DNA of 64,000 bases from Bugula neritina (GCA_964035545.1 OZ037767.1:16301498-16365497); one strand, 5' to 3'. Shown: positions 25,601-40,600, counted from the stretch's first letter. Translations and numbers: made by a program. Notes: generated by a model not told the origin, from the letters alone.

Positions 25601-28600
25601 ACGAATATGAACCCGTAACGGGAACGAATTTAAATTACCCCGGTGAAATTAGAATAGTTATTAATCAACAAGATTTGTACGTTCAGCCGAGTAAAAGTTA
25701 TTTGATTATCGAAGGACGTTTAACGAAAAATGATGGAACCGCTTACGCCGACGCCGACTTAGTAACGTTAATTAATAACGGTATGGCTTATTTGTTTAAA
25801 AGTATTAGATATCAACTCGACGGACACGACTTGGAATATATAAATAATCCCGGACACGCTTCGACCATGATGGGTTTATTAACTTATCCCGACGACTACG
25901 GCAAGTCGAGAGGTCTTAACCAATTATGGTCAAAAGATACTACCGCAGCCGCTGCCGCCGCTAATTTAGGTTTTAACGCGCGTCAAATTTATATTATACA
26001 AAAGCCTGATCCTAAAGGTACTTTTAGTATTAAAGTGGATCTCAGACATTTGTTTGGGTTCGCTGACGATTATGAAAAAGTATTATACGGTATAAAACAT
26101 CAATTAACGCTAGTACGCGATACCAACGATAACGCTATATTTAGAGCTAACGGTGTAGACGCGGGAAAAATAACGTTGGATAAAGTATCGTGGTGGATGC
26201 CTCACGTAACGCCTAGTTTTGAAATGAAGCATAAACTCTATAAAATTATAGAAAGTAAGGCGCAGCTTCCCTTAATTTATAGATCTAGATGGTGTGATAG
26301 TATCGCGGTGCCGCAAACTACAAACTTTACGTGGCGTTTGGGTTCTAGAGGAGATACCGAAAAACCTAAATATATTATTGTAGGTTTTCAAACGGATAAG
26401 GCTGAAAGTCAAACGACTAATCCGGCTGTATTCGATCACATTAACGTTAAAAGTATATACGCGATGCTAAATAGCGAGCGATATCCCGAAGTTGATTATG
26501 ATATAGATTTTGCTAAAATGAAGTTTAGTAGAGTGTACGGAGACGTTTCTAAATTTTGCGGAGAATATTACGGTATAAACGAACTAATCGCTTATTCAAA
26601 CGTATTACCTTCCGAATATAAAGATCTTTACGCTTTGTTCGTAATAGACGTTAGTAAGCAAAGCGAGGCTCTTAAAAGTAGCGTAGCCGATATTCAATTA
26701 AGAGTACAGTTTAGTCAAAATGTGCCGGCTAATACTCAAGCGTACGCATTAATTCTATCGGATAAAACTATGTCTCTCGGTTCCGATGGAAATAATTTAA
26801 AAGTTATATAAATGGAAAACAAATTATTAAGAGAAATTGCTGATAATACGGCCTCTAAACAAACAATGACTATAGGAGTTACCGATACTAAAACGAGAAT
26901 AATTACTCAACTTAATCCGCCTATAGAGTTAAATAAAAATAAAAAATACGAAATGTGTCTTATTAGTTTAGATACGTTTTATTCTTTTCCAAACATTAGT
27001 ACCGATAGAAATTCCTATAGATGGTCTAAAGACGGTGGTACTACGTGGCATTTAGTTTCGTTACCAGTCGGAGTGTACGAATTAGATCAACTAGAAGAAG
27101 CTATTCAAGACGAAATAGTAAAAGAGGGGGGTAATAGAAACGGTATTACTTTGCAAGCTAATAAAGTAACTTTTAGAATTATACTTAAATTAAAACCTAA
27201 TTATCGAGTAGATTTTAACGTTGAAAATTCTCTAAGAGACGTTTTAGGTTTTGACGCGGCGATATATGATCAACCATATATCGAAGCTACGAACATAGTA
27301 AATATTTTAAATATAAACGCTATACACGTACAAGTTGATTGTATTAACGGAAGCTATATCGATGGTACTTATAAACCCGTTATTTATTCATTTTTTCCGA
27401 GCGTTAGTCCGGGGTATAAAATAATAGAAAAACCTCATAATTTAATATACTTACCCGTTCACGTTAAATATATTAAGACGTTAACCGTTACGGTAACCGA
27501 TCAAAAGGGTAATTTATTAGATCTTAGCGGCGAACAACTTTCAATAAGATTTCATTTAAGAGAAGTTTAACGTGTTATATAAATGGGTTATTGCGAAATT
27601 ATAGGAAATGTGCCACAGGCGCAAAAACAAAAAATAATGAACGCTTATAGAAGCGGTAAGGGTTGCGTTATTAAATTGCCTCTCGAAAGCGGAAACGATA
27701 AACTAGTCGTTACGAAAACGCAAAACGATAATATTTTAAAAGCGTTAAACGTGAATAAAAAAAATATAACGCTCGAAATGTCTCCGTCATTAGTAAAAAC
27801 TAACGCGTCAATGAGCGGAGGATTTTTAGGAGCTCTATTAGGTATAGCCACGAGAGTAATACCTACGCTATTAAAAACTATTATACCCGGCGTACTTTCG
27901 GGAGCCGCTAGCGCGGGAGTCGAAAGAGCTATTAAAGGTAAAGGTCTTTATTTAAAAAAAGGTGGATGCGTATGTTCCGTAGAACCTAATTCAAACGGTT
28001 CTATTACTTTAAAACCAGTCGCGTCGTCTAATTTAATGAAGGGTAACGGTTTATATTTAAAACAAGGTTCTAGCTATATAAAAGGCGAAGGTTTAATTTT
28101 AGGTCCGAATAGTCCGTTTAAAAATATTCCTCTTTTAGGTATGCTGTTATAGTTTAAGAAAACATATATAAATGTCAACAGTAATTATTTATAAAAGCCT
28201 CGACGGCACCCCAATTACCGAAACAATATATAAAACTTCCGAATACGAAAAACGAATGTACGAAAGCGGTGATTTAAAAGAAATAATTATATATAAAAAT
28301 TTTAATATATTAAACGAAATGACTAATCCGTCTAACGAACGAGGATTGTTTGAAGAACGCGTTTATACTAATAAAAGAGAAATTATTTATAAAGAAGATG
28401 ATGGAAAAATAAAAATAAAAACTATTTATAAAACTAAAGAAATAATTCAAGAACTTAATGTAGGTTTAATGAATTATGCGGCGGCTAGAATACCGTCATT
28501 TTTTACTAAACTAAAATACGCCGAAGACGAAATAGAAAAAAGAAGAAATGACGCTTTACATTAAAATATTATAGTTAAAGAAAACATATATAAATATTAG

Positions 28601-31600
28601 CAGCCTATACGGATATTTTTGTATTGAACTCCCTTTTTTAATTAATTATAATATATAATTAATTAACAAACGTTACGAGCGACTATTATATCGCTTTTTT
28701 TATCCGATATTACGTTATTAATATTTTTATATTTTTCGGTTATAGCGTCATACTCCTGTTCGTCTATATGAGAGTCGCTTAAAAATTTTGATAACATAGA
28801 ATTAATTTCTAATTTTGAATCTTTTATAAAGGTATATATATCTAAATACATTAACGTAGATTTAATTAATTTAGTGTCTTGAGAAGAAATAGAAGTAGTA
28901 ATTACACTCATTATACTTACAATTATAGATAATGGTAATAACGTTTGTTTAGTAACGTTAGCGTTTAATAACGCCGTAATAATGACACCGCATATTAAAT
29001 TCGTTGTACCGCATAATCCCGAAATTATTTTTAACGATTTTGATAACCAATTAAAACGATTAAGTTTTTGTTCGTATTCGTTTTCTAATTTAATAATTTC
29101 ATCGTTTAAGAGTTCTAATTTTTCTCGTCGAAAATCCATTTATATAAAAAAATGATTTTTATTATTTTATTATTTTATAATATGGATCTTACCGTTGAAT
29201 TACTCGATAAACTAATAGCTGAAGCCGAACAAAAAAAATATACACCGTTACTCGAATATTTATATATACCAGTAATTAATAATATATCTCTTAAAGAAAT
29301 TAATTTTAGAACGAGAAAACAAATTCCTAACATTAATAAATATTTTTATATAAAAAGTATTTTAAAACGCGAAGCTTATAAACGAAAAGAAGAAAATAAA
29401 GACGTATAACAGCCCACGTTAGTTTCTCAGTATTATTACTTATTTTACATAAGTAATAATATTAAAAATTGATATTACTATTAAAGAATATATTATATAA
29501 ATGGAGTTCAATACAAAAATTACCGTAAAAGCTTTAAAGGCTTTAGCTAAAGAAAGAGGATTAAAACGATATTCTCGATTAAAAAAAGCCGAACTTATAC
29601 GGCTATTATCGCCTATGGACGAACCCGTTCCAAATATAGGACAAGCCCCGTTAATACCTACACCCGTAAAAAAAATTATGCGAGAAATATTTACACAAAC
29701 TACGCGTAATATAAAAAAATGGGTTGTAAAGCCAATTATAAAAATTATAAATCCAATTAAGGATAAAATTATGGCTTTATATAATCAACCTAAACTTAAA
29801 GAACAAGCCGCTAACGGTTGGTTTCAAACTTATGAAATTAAAGGTTTACCCGGATACGATATAAATTCATTTTGCAAATTAGTAAAACTAAACGTACTAA
29901 AATTATTAAAACCTACTATAAAAGTTAAAATATTTATATATTGCGAAATGAAAAAGCATAATATAAGTACCGGAGAAATTATTATAGAAACTATGCCATT
30001 TACATCAAATGTTGAAATTATATTAGCTTCTACGAATATTAATGAAATATACGATGAAATAATTGAACGTATAAAAGAAAATTTTGCTTCATTAAACGCG
30101 AAAGGAAGTAGCTGGACGTTTAAAGCCATTAAAAAAATGGAAATTAATATTAATAAATATCAACCTCTTAACGGATCATCGTGGATTGATCTTCCAAAAG
30201 AAATTAAATTAAAGAAAGCCGTAATAAATCCAAAAAATAAAGACGATAAATGCTTTATGTGGGCCATTTTAATGGGAGTTTATCCGGTTAATAAAAATGT
30301 TGAAAGAATTAGTAATTATAAAGAGCACGTTAATAAATTATTGTGGGAAGGAGTAGAATTTCCGGCTACGAAAGAATCCATCGACGCTTTTGAAAAAGTT
30401 AATCCCTCAATAGGAATTAATGTATTTATGTGGGACAGTAAAACGATAAATTTATGGAGAAAAACTAGCAGTCAAAATAAAATTATAAATTTACTTTATA
30501 TAACTGATGGCAAAAAAAATCATTATACGTATATTAAAAATTTAAATAAATTACTCGGTTCGCAAATAAATAAACGCGTTAGCGCTAAACATATTTGCGT
30601 AAATTGTATGAATTCGTTTCGATCTAACGAATCATTAAAAAAGCATCAAGATTGGTGCTTAAGAAACGATAGCGTGACTACGACATTTCCAAAATTAGAA
30701 GATAAAATAAAATTTCAGTCTAGTCATTATTGTCGTGGTATGAGAGTACCGTTTGTAGTATACGCGGACTTTGAATGTTTTACAAAGCCTATACAAGGCT
30801 GTAATCCTAATTTTAAAGAAAGTTATACTAATCAATATCAACAACACGAACCGTCGGGTTTTGGATATTATATAGTAAGCGTTACCGGCGAGTGTAATTA
30901 TAGAAGTTATACTAAAGAAACCGAAGACGAAGATATTGGCGAACAATTTATAAGACTATTAGAATTTGACATTAAAAATATTTATAAAAAACATAAATTC
31001 GCTAAAACTATGCAAATTAGAACTGACGAGCAAAAGTCTTTTGAGTTGGCCAAAATTTGTTATATATGCGAAAAAGAATTAGGCGATGACAAAGTAAGAG
31101 ATCACTGTCACTTAACCGGAAATTATAGAGGAGCCGCGCATAAAAATTGTAATTTAAATTATAAAATTCCAAAATTTTATCCAATATTTATTCATAACTT
31201 GTCGGGTTATGACGCCCACTTATTTATTAAAAATTTAGGCGGTGAACCTTCGTGTATACCTAATACCGAAGAAAAATATATATCTTTTAGTAAAAAATTA
31301 TTAGTAGACGAATTTACCAATAAAGAAGGTGAAAAAATTAAAGTTACGCGTGAAATTCGCTTTTTAGACTCGTATAAATTTATGAGTTCTAGTTTAGCGA
31401 GTTTAGTGGCGAATTTAAAACGCGATGACTTTAAATACTTAGGTGAATATTATAAAAAAAAACAATTAAACTTGGTATTAAGAAAAGGAGTATTTCCGTA
31501 TGACTATTTTAATAATCTAAGCGTGTTGAATGAAACGTCTTTACCACCTAAAGAAAAGTTTTATTCAAGCTTAACCGAGCAAAATATTTCGGAAGAAGAT

Positions 31601-34600
31601 TATATACGCGCTCAAAAAGTTTGGCGAGAATTTAATATGAGAACATTTAAAGAATATCACGATTTATATATGAAAGTTGATGTATTACATTTAGCCGACG
31701 TTTTTGAAAACTTTAGAAACGTGTGTTTAAAATATTACAAATTAGATCCCGCTTGGTATTATACGGCCCCGGGTTTAAGTTGGGACGCTATGCTTAAAAC
31801 TACTAAATTAGAACTAGACCCAATTACCGATGTTGACCAATTACTCTTCTTTGAAAAGGCTATTAGAGGCGGTGTAAGTATGATCAGTCATAGATACGCT
31901 AAAGCCAATAATAAGTATATGAAAAATTATAACGCTAGCGAACCTAGCAGTTATATTACTTATTTAGACGCTAATAATTTATACGGTTGGGCTATGTCCA
32001 AAAATTTACCCGTGGGTAATTTTAAGTGGATGACTGAAAAGCGATGTAAAAACTTGGAAAAAAGTTTAAATTTTCCGCCCAGCTTTTTAGAAGTAGATTT
32101 AGAATATTCTAAAAAATTACACGATTCGCATAAAGATTATCCATTTTGCCCCGAAAGGTTAACGATTAATAAAGTAGAAAAGTTAGTGCCAAACTTAAAT
32201 AATAAAAAAAATTATATTATACATTACGAGGCGTTAAAACAATGCCTTATGTATGGCTTAAAATTAACAAAAATTCATAGAGGTATAACCTTTAATGAAT
32301 CGAATAAGTTAAAAAAATATATAAAATTAAATACCGAACTAAGAACTTTAGCTCGAAGCGATTTTGAAAAAGATTTCTTTAAGCTAATGAATAATTCCGT
32401 GTTCGGTAAAACGATGGAAGATATTCGTAATAGAGTTAACGTTAAATTAGTTACTAGTGAAAGCGAAGCTAAAAAGTTTACTAATCAACCAAACTTTAAA
32501 AGCTTCACTATATTTTCCGAAAATTTAATAGCCGTTCATATGAACGTAACTAAATTAAAGTTTAATAAACCGGTATATTTAGGAGCGGCTATATTAGATA
32601 TAAGTAAAACTCTAATGTATGACTTCCATTACGAGTATATTAAACCAAAATACGGTAATAAGGCTCAGTTATTGTTTACGGATACCGATAGCTTAATGTA
32701 TCACATAAAAACAGAAAATTTTTATAAGGATATATTACCAGACATTAAAAATAAATTCGATACGAGTAATTATCCTAACAATCACTCGTTACCAACGGGT
32801 GTGAATAAAAAAGTAATAGGTATGTTTAAAGACGAAGCCGGTGGAAAACAAATTACTGAATTTGTAGGCCTAAGAGCTAAATTATATTCTTACAAGATGG
32901 ATGATATAGAAGAGAAAAAATGTAAGGGTATTAATAAAACAACTCGTGATAATCGCATAACATTTGATGATTATAAAAAGTGTTTATTAACGCGGCAAAA
33001 TCAGCTTAGAACAATGAACGTGTTAAGAAGTCATAAGCATACGATGTACGCCGAGACTATAAATAAAGTAGCTCTGTCGGCCGAGGATGATAAGAGAATT
33101 ATACTCGAAGACGGTATAACTACAGTCCCTTACGGTTATATAAATGATTAAAATAAAAAATATAAAATTACCGAATAAAGCTCTTTCAAATATTGAATTA
33201 GAGTTTACGATTAAAAAATTAAAAATTAAAAATTTTAGAGGAGTATTTTCAAGAAACGATTTACCCGATAAACCGCGTAAAAAAGAGTGCGGTATATTAA
33301 ATTTAGACAATTTAATGGGTAACGGTACTCATTGGGTAGCTTGGTATAAAAATAACAATAAAAAATATTATTTTGATAGTTTCGGATTACATCCACCGCT
33401 AGAAATAATGAAATATTTAAAACCACCTATATTTTATAATACGGAACGAGTACAAGAATTCGGTACCGTTATATGCGGACACTTATGTTTATATTGGCTT
33501 AAAGAAATGTCTAAACACGAATCGCCTCAATTAATTATAAATAAATTACTTATATAAATGACTTCAGTATATATTTTTGGAAATTCGGCTAAGGCCACTA
33601 TAATAAATGAAAAACCGTATATTACAAAGATCATAATTCCGTCAGAATTTACGTATTATTCCGAAGGATTTGCTGCTACATTAGTTAAAGATTTTTTAGT
33701 CGATGAACCAATTGAAATAACAAATATATTAGTACAATTTTACGGTGAACAAGCTCATAATACTAAAGAACTTTATTGGACTGATAAACGAATAGGCTTA
33801 CACGTTAGAAATAGCGCTGAAATATTCGGTGGAGCCAATGAAAATACTTTTTATGATATAAGCGGTGGCGAACATAATCTTCCGTTTAGCGAAATAAACG
33901 CTAATAAAATTATTGAAGCTAATAAAAATTTTAAATTAACAATGGTGTTATCAAAAACTTATCCTAGTCATAAACCTAGCGACGTAATTTTAACCAATAC
34001 TCCCGCTAGTGAAATAACTGCCGCGGCGTTACCTTTTCATTACGTATTACTAAAACTTTATTATAATTATAAATGAATATCTATAAATTTAGTAAAGTCA
34101 ATATAACGACTAATAAAGCGTATATTACGAGTATTATACCTAAACACGAATTTTATTATTACGAAGATATTAATAGCTTTACGGTAGATTTAATTAATGA
34201 TTATTTAGTTAATAAATCTATAGAAATAACGCACGCGTTAATACAATTTATAATGAAAGTTTGCCTAATAATAAAACGAAAGAATTATATTGGACCAATA
34301 AAAAATTAGGTTTACATATTCGTGATAGCGTAAACCCATTTGATGAATCTAAAGAAAATTTATTTTATAGTATTAGCGGTGCCGAACATAATGTTCCGTA
34401 TAATAAAATAAATATTAATAAAACCGTTAACGCTAATAATAATTTTTCATTTACAATAGCTCTTTCGAGTGATTATCCGAGTCATAAACCCAATGACGTA
34501 ATTCTTGTTAATACACCGAGTGAATTCGCTACTGATGCACTACCTTTTGATTACGTATATTTAAAACTTTATTATAATAGTTTAACTAATTAAACGCTGT

Positions 34601-37600
34601 TATATTTTATAAAATTTATTACTAATAGTAAAAAAAATTATTTATTCAACGCTTCTTTTTTTAAAAAAAATTAAAAAAAATATTTATATTTTAAATTAAT
34701 ATTTACCCTAAAAAACATACAATTTCTAAGGCAAAATATTCTAAATTAATATAAAAAAACATTAATAAAATAATAGAGTAGTAGGTGAATGCGTCCTAGG
34801 ACACCGGAAAGAGTTAAAAACTTGACTACTAAAATGTACAATTTTTAAAACTTAATAAAAAAACTAATAGAGTAGTAGAGGGTGGATGCGTCCTGGATCG
34901 CTCTTCTGACACTGGCGAGTCAAAGACTCGACAGGGGAAGAAGAGTGAGCCAGGACCATCCACCCTCTACTACTTTTCTTATATCATGTCTCAAGATTAG
35001 TTACTAAACCAGTTCTGGTTTGTATGTAGAATATTATTGAAAAGAAATGTCAAGTCTGTGTGACTTTTTATACTAAACACACAGTTTCACAGTGCAGTGA
35101 GTCAACTATGACAGACTTGTTGGTGAAAATACAACCAACTAAACTGTTGACCTTTATTATACAGACTCACAGAGAGCTGATGGGAGATAGACATCAGTTT
35201 ATTGACATTGAGGTTTACAGAGCTTCTCCCCAAAGATATACTATAACTGAATGTGAACATCATAAACAGGAACAGCTGACAGAAGTGTGTTCCAATTGTC
35301 ACCAGATATTCTGTATGAGATGTGATATGAGGACTGGCTGTAAGGATAAAACAGGTATTTACTTGCTGTTTCTATTTTTGTAGAAAGAAACTGAGAAATA
35401 TTACACGAACCTGTTATTGATTATTTTATCATTAAAATAAGTTATGTAACAGCAAAAGAGGCCGTAGGTTTTTCAGACTGAGTTGATATGAATATTGAAA
35501 CTAGATCTTGTGAAAAAAAATTAAAAAAGACACGCTAACGGCTGGAGGTATTTGTCAGCAAATTTAGGTTTGTGTGAGACAGAAGTGCATAGTGCAGGAG
35601 TTTATATTCTCACTGTTATGTTGAATATTCAGTATATTTCATCCTTCAAGTGTCTGTTTCCTTGATAAGATGGCATAGACATAACTTTAACTCACCAGTG
35701 TCCCGCCTTTTTCAAACCATTCCGCCTTTTTATAAGTGTTTTCTATGAAGTTTCCCCCTTTTAAGAAACACTATTTTATATTTATAAAGAAAATCTGGGA
35801 CAGGTTCTTTTCCCTAATAATTCTTTGAGTGTAAGAAAAGTCACTTAGTTTTTGACAACATGGAACAGTGTCTGCAACAACTTCAGTTATTAGCTTTGAA
35901 AGCATTGATGCTGCTATTAAAAGCTGTGAGTTGATGATTAAACTCATTCATTTTAGATTCAGATTTTTTAGTGGAGCAAATATATCTACTAGGTATGCAG
36001 TAAATTGTTTATAGGGATCAGTTTGACTGGCTGCAAAAAATTTCCTGTTGTTTTTTGCTTTAAAGAAACTTTTTAACCTCCATTCGTAGCAAGAGGGGTA
36101 GCAGTTAGGGTAGAGTGAATATTAGACACATGTATATAGAAGTAAACTTAGATTATAGAGTGTAGTGTGGATAAATAAGTGAACTAAATAAAACGAAGGT
36201 TTTATAGTCTAGTTATACATATACATGTAACTTAGAATACAAGGGAAGCGCTTAAAGAGCTGGAAAAAACTGTGTGAATTTTTTAAAAATCAAAACCCCT
36301 TTTAAGCCCAAATTCTACACACGGAGGAGCTCCCCTAAGGTTGGAGCTACTGCTTTAAATTTTTTAATTACATTATTCCAAGTGCAGTGAATAATGAGCT
36401 AACCATGTGACATCTTTCTAGAATGTCCCTTTGTGTAAATTAGTGCTAGAGAAAGGTCAGCTATGATCAACTCAGATAGCAATACTTGAGAGAGAGTCCA
36501 ACTGTTTAGTAATTACATAGTATCTGTATAGTGATACATCATCAACCTGTAGTCGCAGATAGTAGGTGTACAATATCATATCTAAAAGTATATTACTTTT
36601 ATTAATAGTGTGATTTTATGTATACAGAAGAGACAGTAGCATTCCATGACTTGGCATCTTTGGGTGATTTGTCTTGTGAGTTACGAGAAAGTCTGACTGG
36701 TGGAATAGAGACTCTGTCTAAGAAAGTTGCAGAGTTGAATGACATCTCAAAGGATGCCTGGAAAGAACTGAGTAAAATAGAAGATGAAGTGAAGAAGATG
36801 GTTGCCAGAGTAAACGCTGTAGCTGATGCTCAGGTATGCTGACATATGGTGATGTCATCTAATGTATTTCTGTTTGTCTGAAATTAGATTTTGCATTTGG
36901 TCTTTCAGTTGTAATCAGAAATGAATTTCATTTGTCATTAAAATTAACTGGCCATTAAAGCATTATCATTCTGTGTGCAGGTAGCAGTAGTCATGCATTC
37001 ATCACATGTTACTCAGTGCAGGTGAACCTGTCAATACAGATGACTCACTCATCCTTCTCCAACTGTCAATCACTCAAACAGGGAGGTTGGCTGTGTGAGT
37101 GATTGACAGGTGTCAGGAGGAGGAGACTAGTCACGTTATGTACTAACTTTCTGCTGTGTATTATGAAGTGTCATTGTATTCTTAGTGGGTGATTTGTCAC
37201 TTTCATTTCAAGTGTAGAGGTTGTGAGGTTCAGAGGTGGTTATCCTGTGTTACTATTTATTAGATAGAAAAGATTAGAAAGAGAGCTACAAACCTGAGGC
37301 TAGAAATATATGGATATTTGAAGAGCTGCACACAGATAGTGGATAATTATAGAATTGAGCTGGCCTTGAGTAAGACAATGGGCAGACAGTCTCTGCTGGA
37401 CACAGTACAACATGCAGTTGATAAGTTCAATGATGCAAGGATTGTGAGAGACTACAAAGAGATGAGTGGGAAGATGGAAAAGGCTACAGATCTTGGTGTA
37501 ATAGAGAAGTGTGTACTTCCAGACAGCATTTTGGTACCAACATGTAGGTGGAGTCTATAAATAGTAACACTAACTATAAATAACTTTTTGCTTGTAATCA

Positions 37601-40600
37601 GTTAGCCTAGGGCCACACGGCGGGTATTTTCGCATGCGAAAATTGAAATCACAAGTAGCAAAGGTGTCCACTGTGCGCGTTTAGAAAACCTTCGCACTTG
37701 TCGCTCTGCATTTTCAACGCAAGTGCGAATCGTCTCCGTCGCCGTCACCTAATTGGTTGGTAGTTATTCAGCGAGCCCAATTTCTTTATTTAGTGCTATA
37801 TTCCAGTAAATTGCGTTTTATTGAAAGCGAGTGCGATTTAAAAATGAAAGCTTTATTTATCACGCATCACTGACGCTACAGTGGACACCTTTGCTACTTG
37901 TGATTTTATTTTTTGCATGCGAAAATACGCACAGTGTGGCCCTAGGCTTAAATTGGTTTCATTGAATATTTAAATAGGAGAATAAAGAGAAGCCTCTAAT
38001 AATTAGAAAAGTAGATAGAGTTTATTTATTAGAGAATTAAGTTTTGTTCTACTCTCACATTATGAGACATTTCTGCAGTGTTTCAGAGTTTATGATGTAT
38101 AAGTGAGCTGCTAAACTGTGTTATGCTGACTACCTGCTGTCAGTATTAACAAAATATTCTCACTTAGACCTGTGCATCACGTAGCAACTTGTAGTAACTA
38201 CAGAATGTTTGTATTTAAAATATCTTTTCATTTTTTGGTTTGAAAAGCTGTTCCCCACCTCCTCAGGTGATTAGATTCTCAAGTTATAGAATTGTTATTT
38301 TGTTGTTGCAGACAGTGAAAACAGTCTGGGACTGAAGCTGCTGCAGCCACCATCTTCTCTACAGTTTGATGGACTTCCTGTACGTGGAGCGTGTTACACA
38401 GTAAACATCTCAGCTGATGGACATGTGTTGTGTCGGACAGGAGGAGGTATAGAAATAAGAAATAGAGACTCTCTGAATACTATAATCAGCTCGGTGAAGG
38501 ACACCGACACTACAAAGTGGTGGGAAATAATCCAACCTGAAGGGGTGATGGTTGGCAGCTGGCGTAACAGAGAGGAAGACACAGCTGAAGTTTCACTTCT
38601 TGATCCGAACTCCTTTGAAAAGTCTCGCTCTGTCTACAAGCTGTCGGTTATAGATGGACTCTTTCCTTACTGTAGAATAGCTCAGCACCTCTCACTGATC
38701 TATATTGTATACAGGAGTGAGAAACAGCTGGTAGTCTGTGATCTAGTTGACAATAAAATACAGAAGTTTCCTCTTCCTGAGATGGAGTACCCTGACAGTG
38801 TATGCATCCTCCCAGACTCAACTCTCCTCATAGGAGACTACGCTGCAGATGGTAAAGTAAGAAGGTATAAAGTGGAGAACACAACTCTCACTCTAATGTG
38901 GGAGTTTCCTCACACCTCACACCCAACTGGTATTTCCTTTGATCCAACATCTGAACTGATTCACATCTGTACACTGAGAGGACCTCTCCTCATCCTCTCA
39001 CTTGAAGGTAAATACTGTGTTTATTATAGTAAGTTTAGTTATTTTATATATAATTATGTTGCAGTAAATAATATATTTAAATAATTAACAGTAAACAACT
39101 TCCACTCATAAGATATAATATTGTTAGTATATATCAAGTCAGTGATGTTATTTGTAGCTAAAAGTTATGTAATAAAGACTGTAACATGCTGATAGTAGAT
39201 GTTATATTCTTCATCACATGACTTGTAGCTAATAATATTAGTGAATAATACTGTCTCCCTACAATAAGTTTATTTCCAGCTGCAGTAACATGCAGGATGT
39301 AAGCACAGGTAGAAGTGTATATTATATTGTATAGGTTTAAGGTGTACTCTGTGTAGTGTGCAGTGAGCTCTTAGTAAACTTTCCATTCAGTCTTCCTTTC
39401 CAAGGGTCCACCTGGTAGTGCAGAGGATAGGGACTCCACACAGCTAAGTGAGTTGGTACAGCAAGGGGTTCAAACCCACCTATTAGCATGTCTAGTTAGT
39501 ATACTATGGAAGTGTTTTACAGTAATTTTAGAGGTGCTCAGTCTAACAAATGTACAGACTGCCAGCTACACTTGAGTTGAGTTGTAGTTTGACTTCAGTC
39601 TATAGCCCGGTGGCAAGTGCCTCAAAAGGTGCTTAGTTTTTAAGTTTCGTAAAAAAAATGATGTAGATACCTGGAAACACACTTATCTGGGGTAAAATTT
39701 TATGCTGAAAAGCATGGCGGGGGTCTACCTTAACGTACCAGTGGCTTTCGGGGGTTAAAAAGCAATTTGAGCTCAGGCTATAACTTCCATCTAACTTTCC
39801 CCATTTCGTAAGCTCTATTATACTGTTCATACAACCAGTACAAAGACCACTAAAAGGTATCTATATTATGTGAGACGAAGCTCAATTTAGTCACCGATTT
39901 ATCCTAAAGATGGGTATTCAACCTCTTACCCCAACTACTTTCCAAGTATAGAGAACTTAGGCTTAATATGCTAGTATAATGCAATATGTTCGACTATCCA
40001 GTAAGAAGTGATATAGAGCTGGTAACAATATTAGACATAATATGTGTTTATTGTAATAAGCTATGTATTCAAAAAGATTAAACTATATAAATGAAGGCAA
40101 CAGGAAGTAATTTGGTAAATGAGCTAAGGCTACAAAATGTGCCTCCTGAGTAGTTAGCGGATTAGATGCATGAAATACAAGAAATATAATAGTGACTAAG
40201 TTTCTCAAATTTAAAACAGATTGACAGCTAACTTGCAGCCATGCACTAGTTTCCAATAAGTTAGGAACTTAGTCTATCAATATGACTTCATGCTAGGTGT
40301 AGCATTCTGCAAACATGAGGTTAATGACACTTAAAACTACTGAAATATTCATGAACAAAATTGTAACCTTAAAAGTCAAATGCTTTATAAATTCCATGGA
40401 ATACAATCATGCTGAAAAACACTCATCTGGATTGTCATCATCATCCAAATCTTCATCAGAAGAAAGATTTTCAACCATTTTGTTCTCACAATTAAGGCAA
40501 CTGCACAGTGCTGTACATCGCAATTTATCTTGTACACACAAACATTTTCCACCTTTACAGTTGGTCTTTTTTCAAGAACATTTCCTTGTTTTTAAGATGT

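Larger units (their letters stand above)
20602..34974. mobile_element. Maverick/Polinton element, nearly complete (14,373 bp)
   Basis: It is bounded by 244-bp TIRs starting AGTAGTAG with two visible mismatches and a 6-bp TSD (TTTCTT). It encodes the diagnostic set: protein-primed type PolB, retroviral-type integrase with chromodomain, FtsK/HerA-type ATPase, adenain-like protease, double-jelly-roll major capsid and penton-like minor capsid proteins. Two genes near the left end are on the minus strand; most others are on the plus strand. Base and codon use differ from the host (very rich in AAT/TTA/TAT but with many CG-containing codons such as ACG and CGA). It is inserted 12 nt into a host intron. 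The near-identical TIRs and few lesions suggest a fairly recent insertion. Confidence 0.97.
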
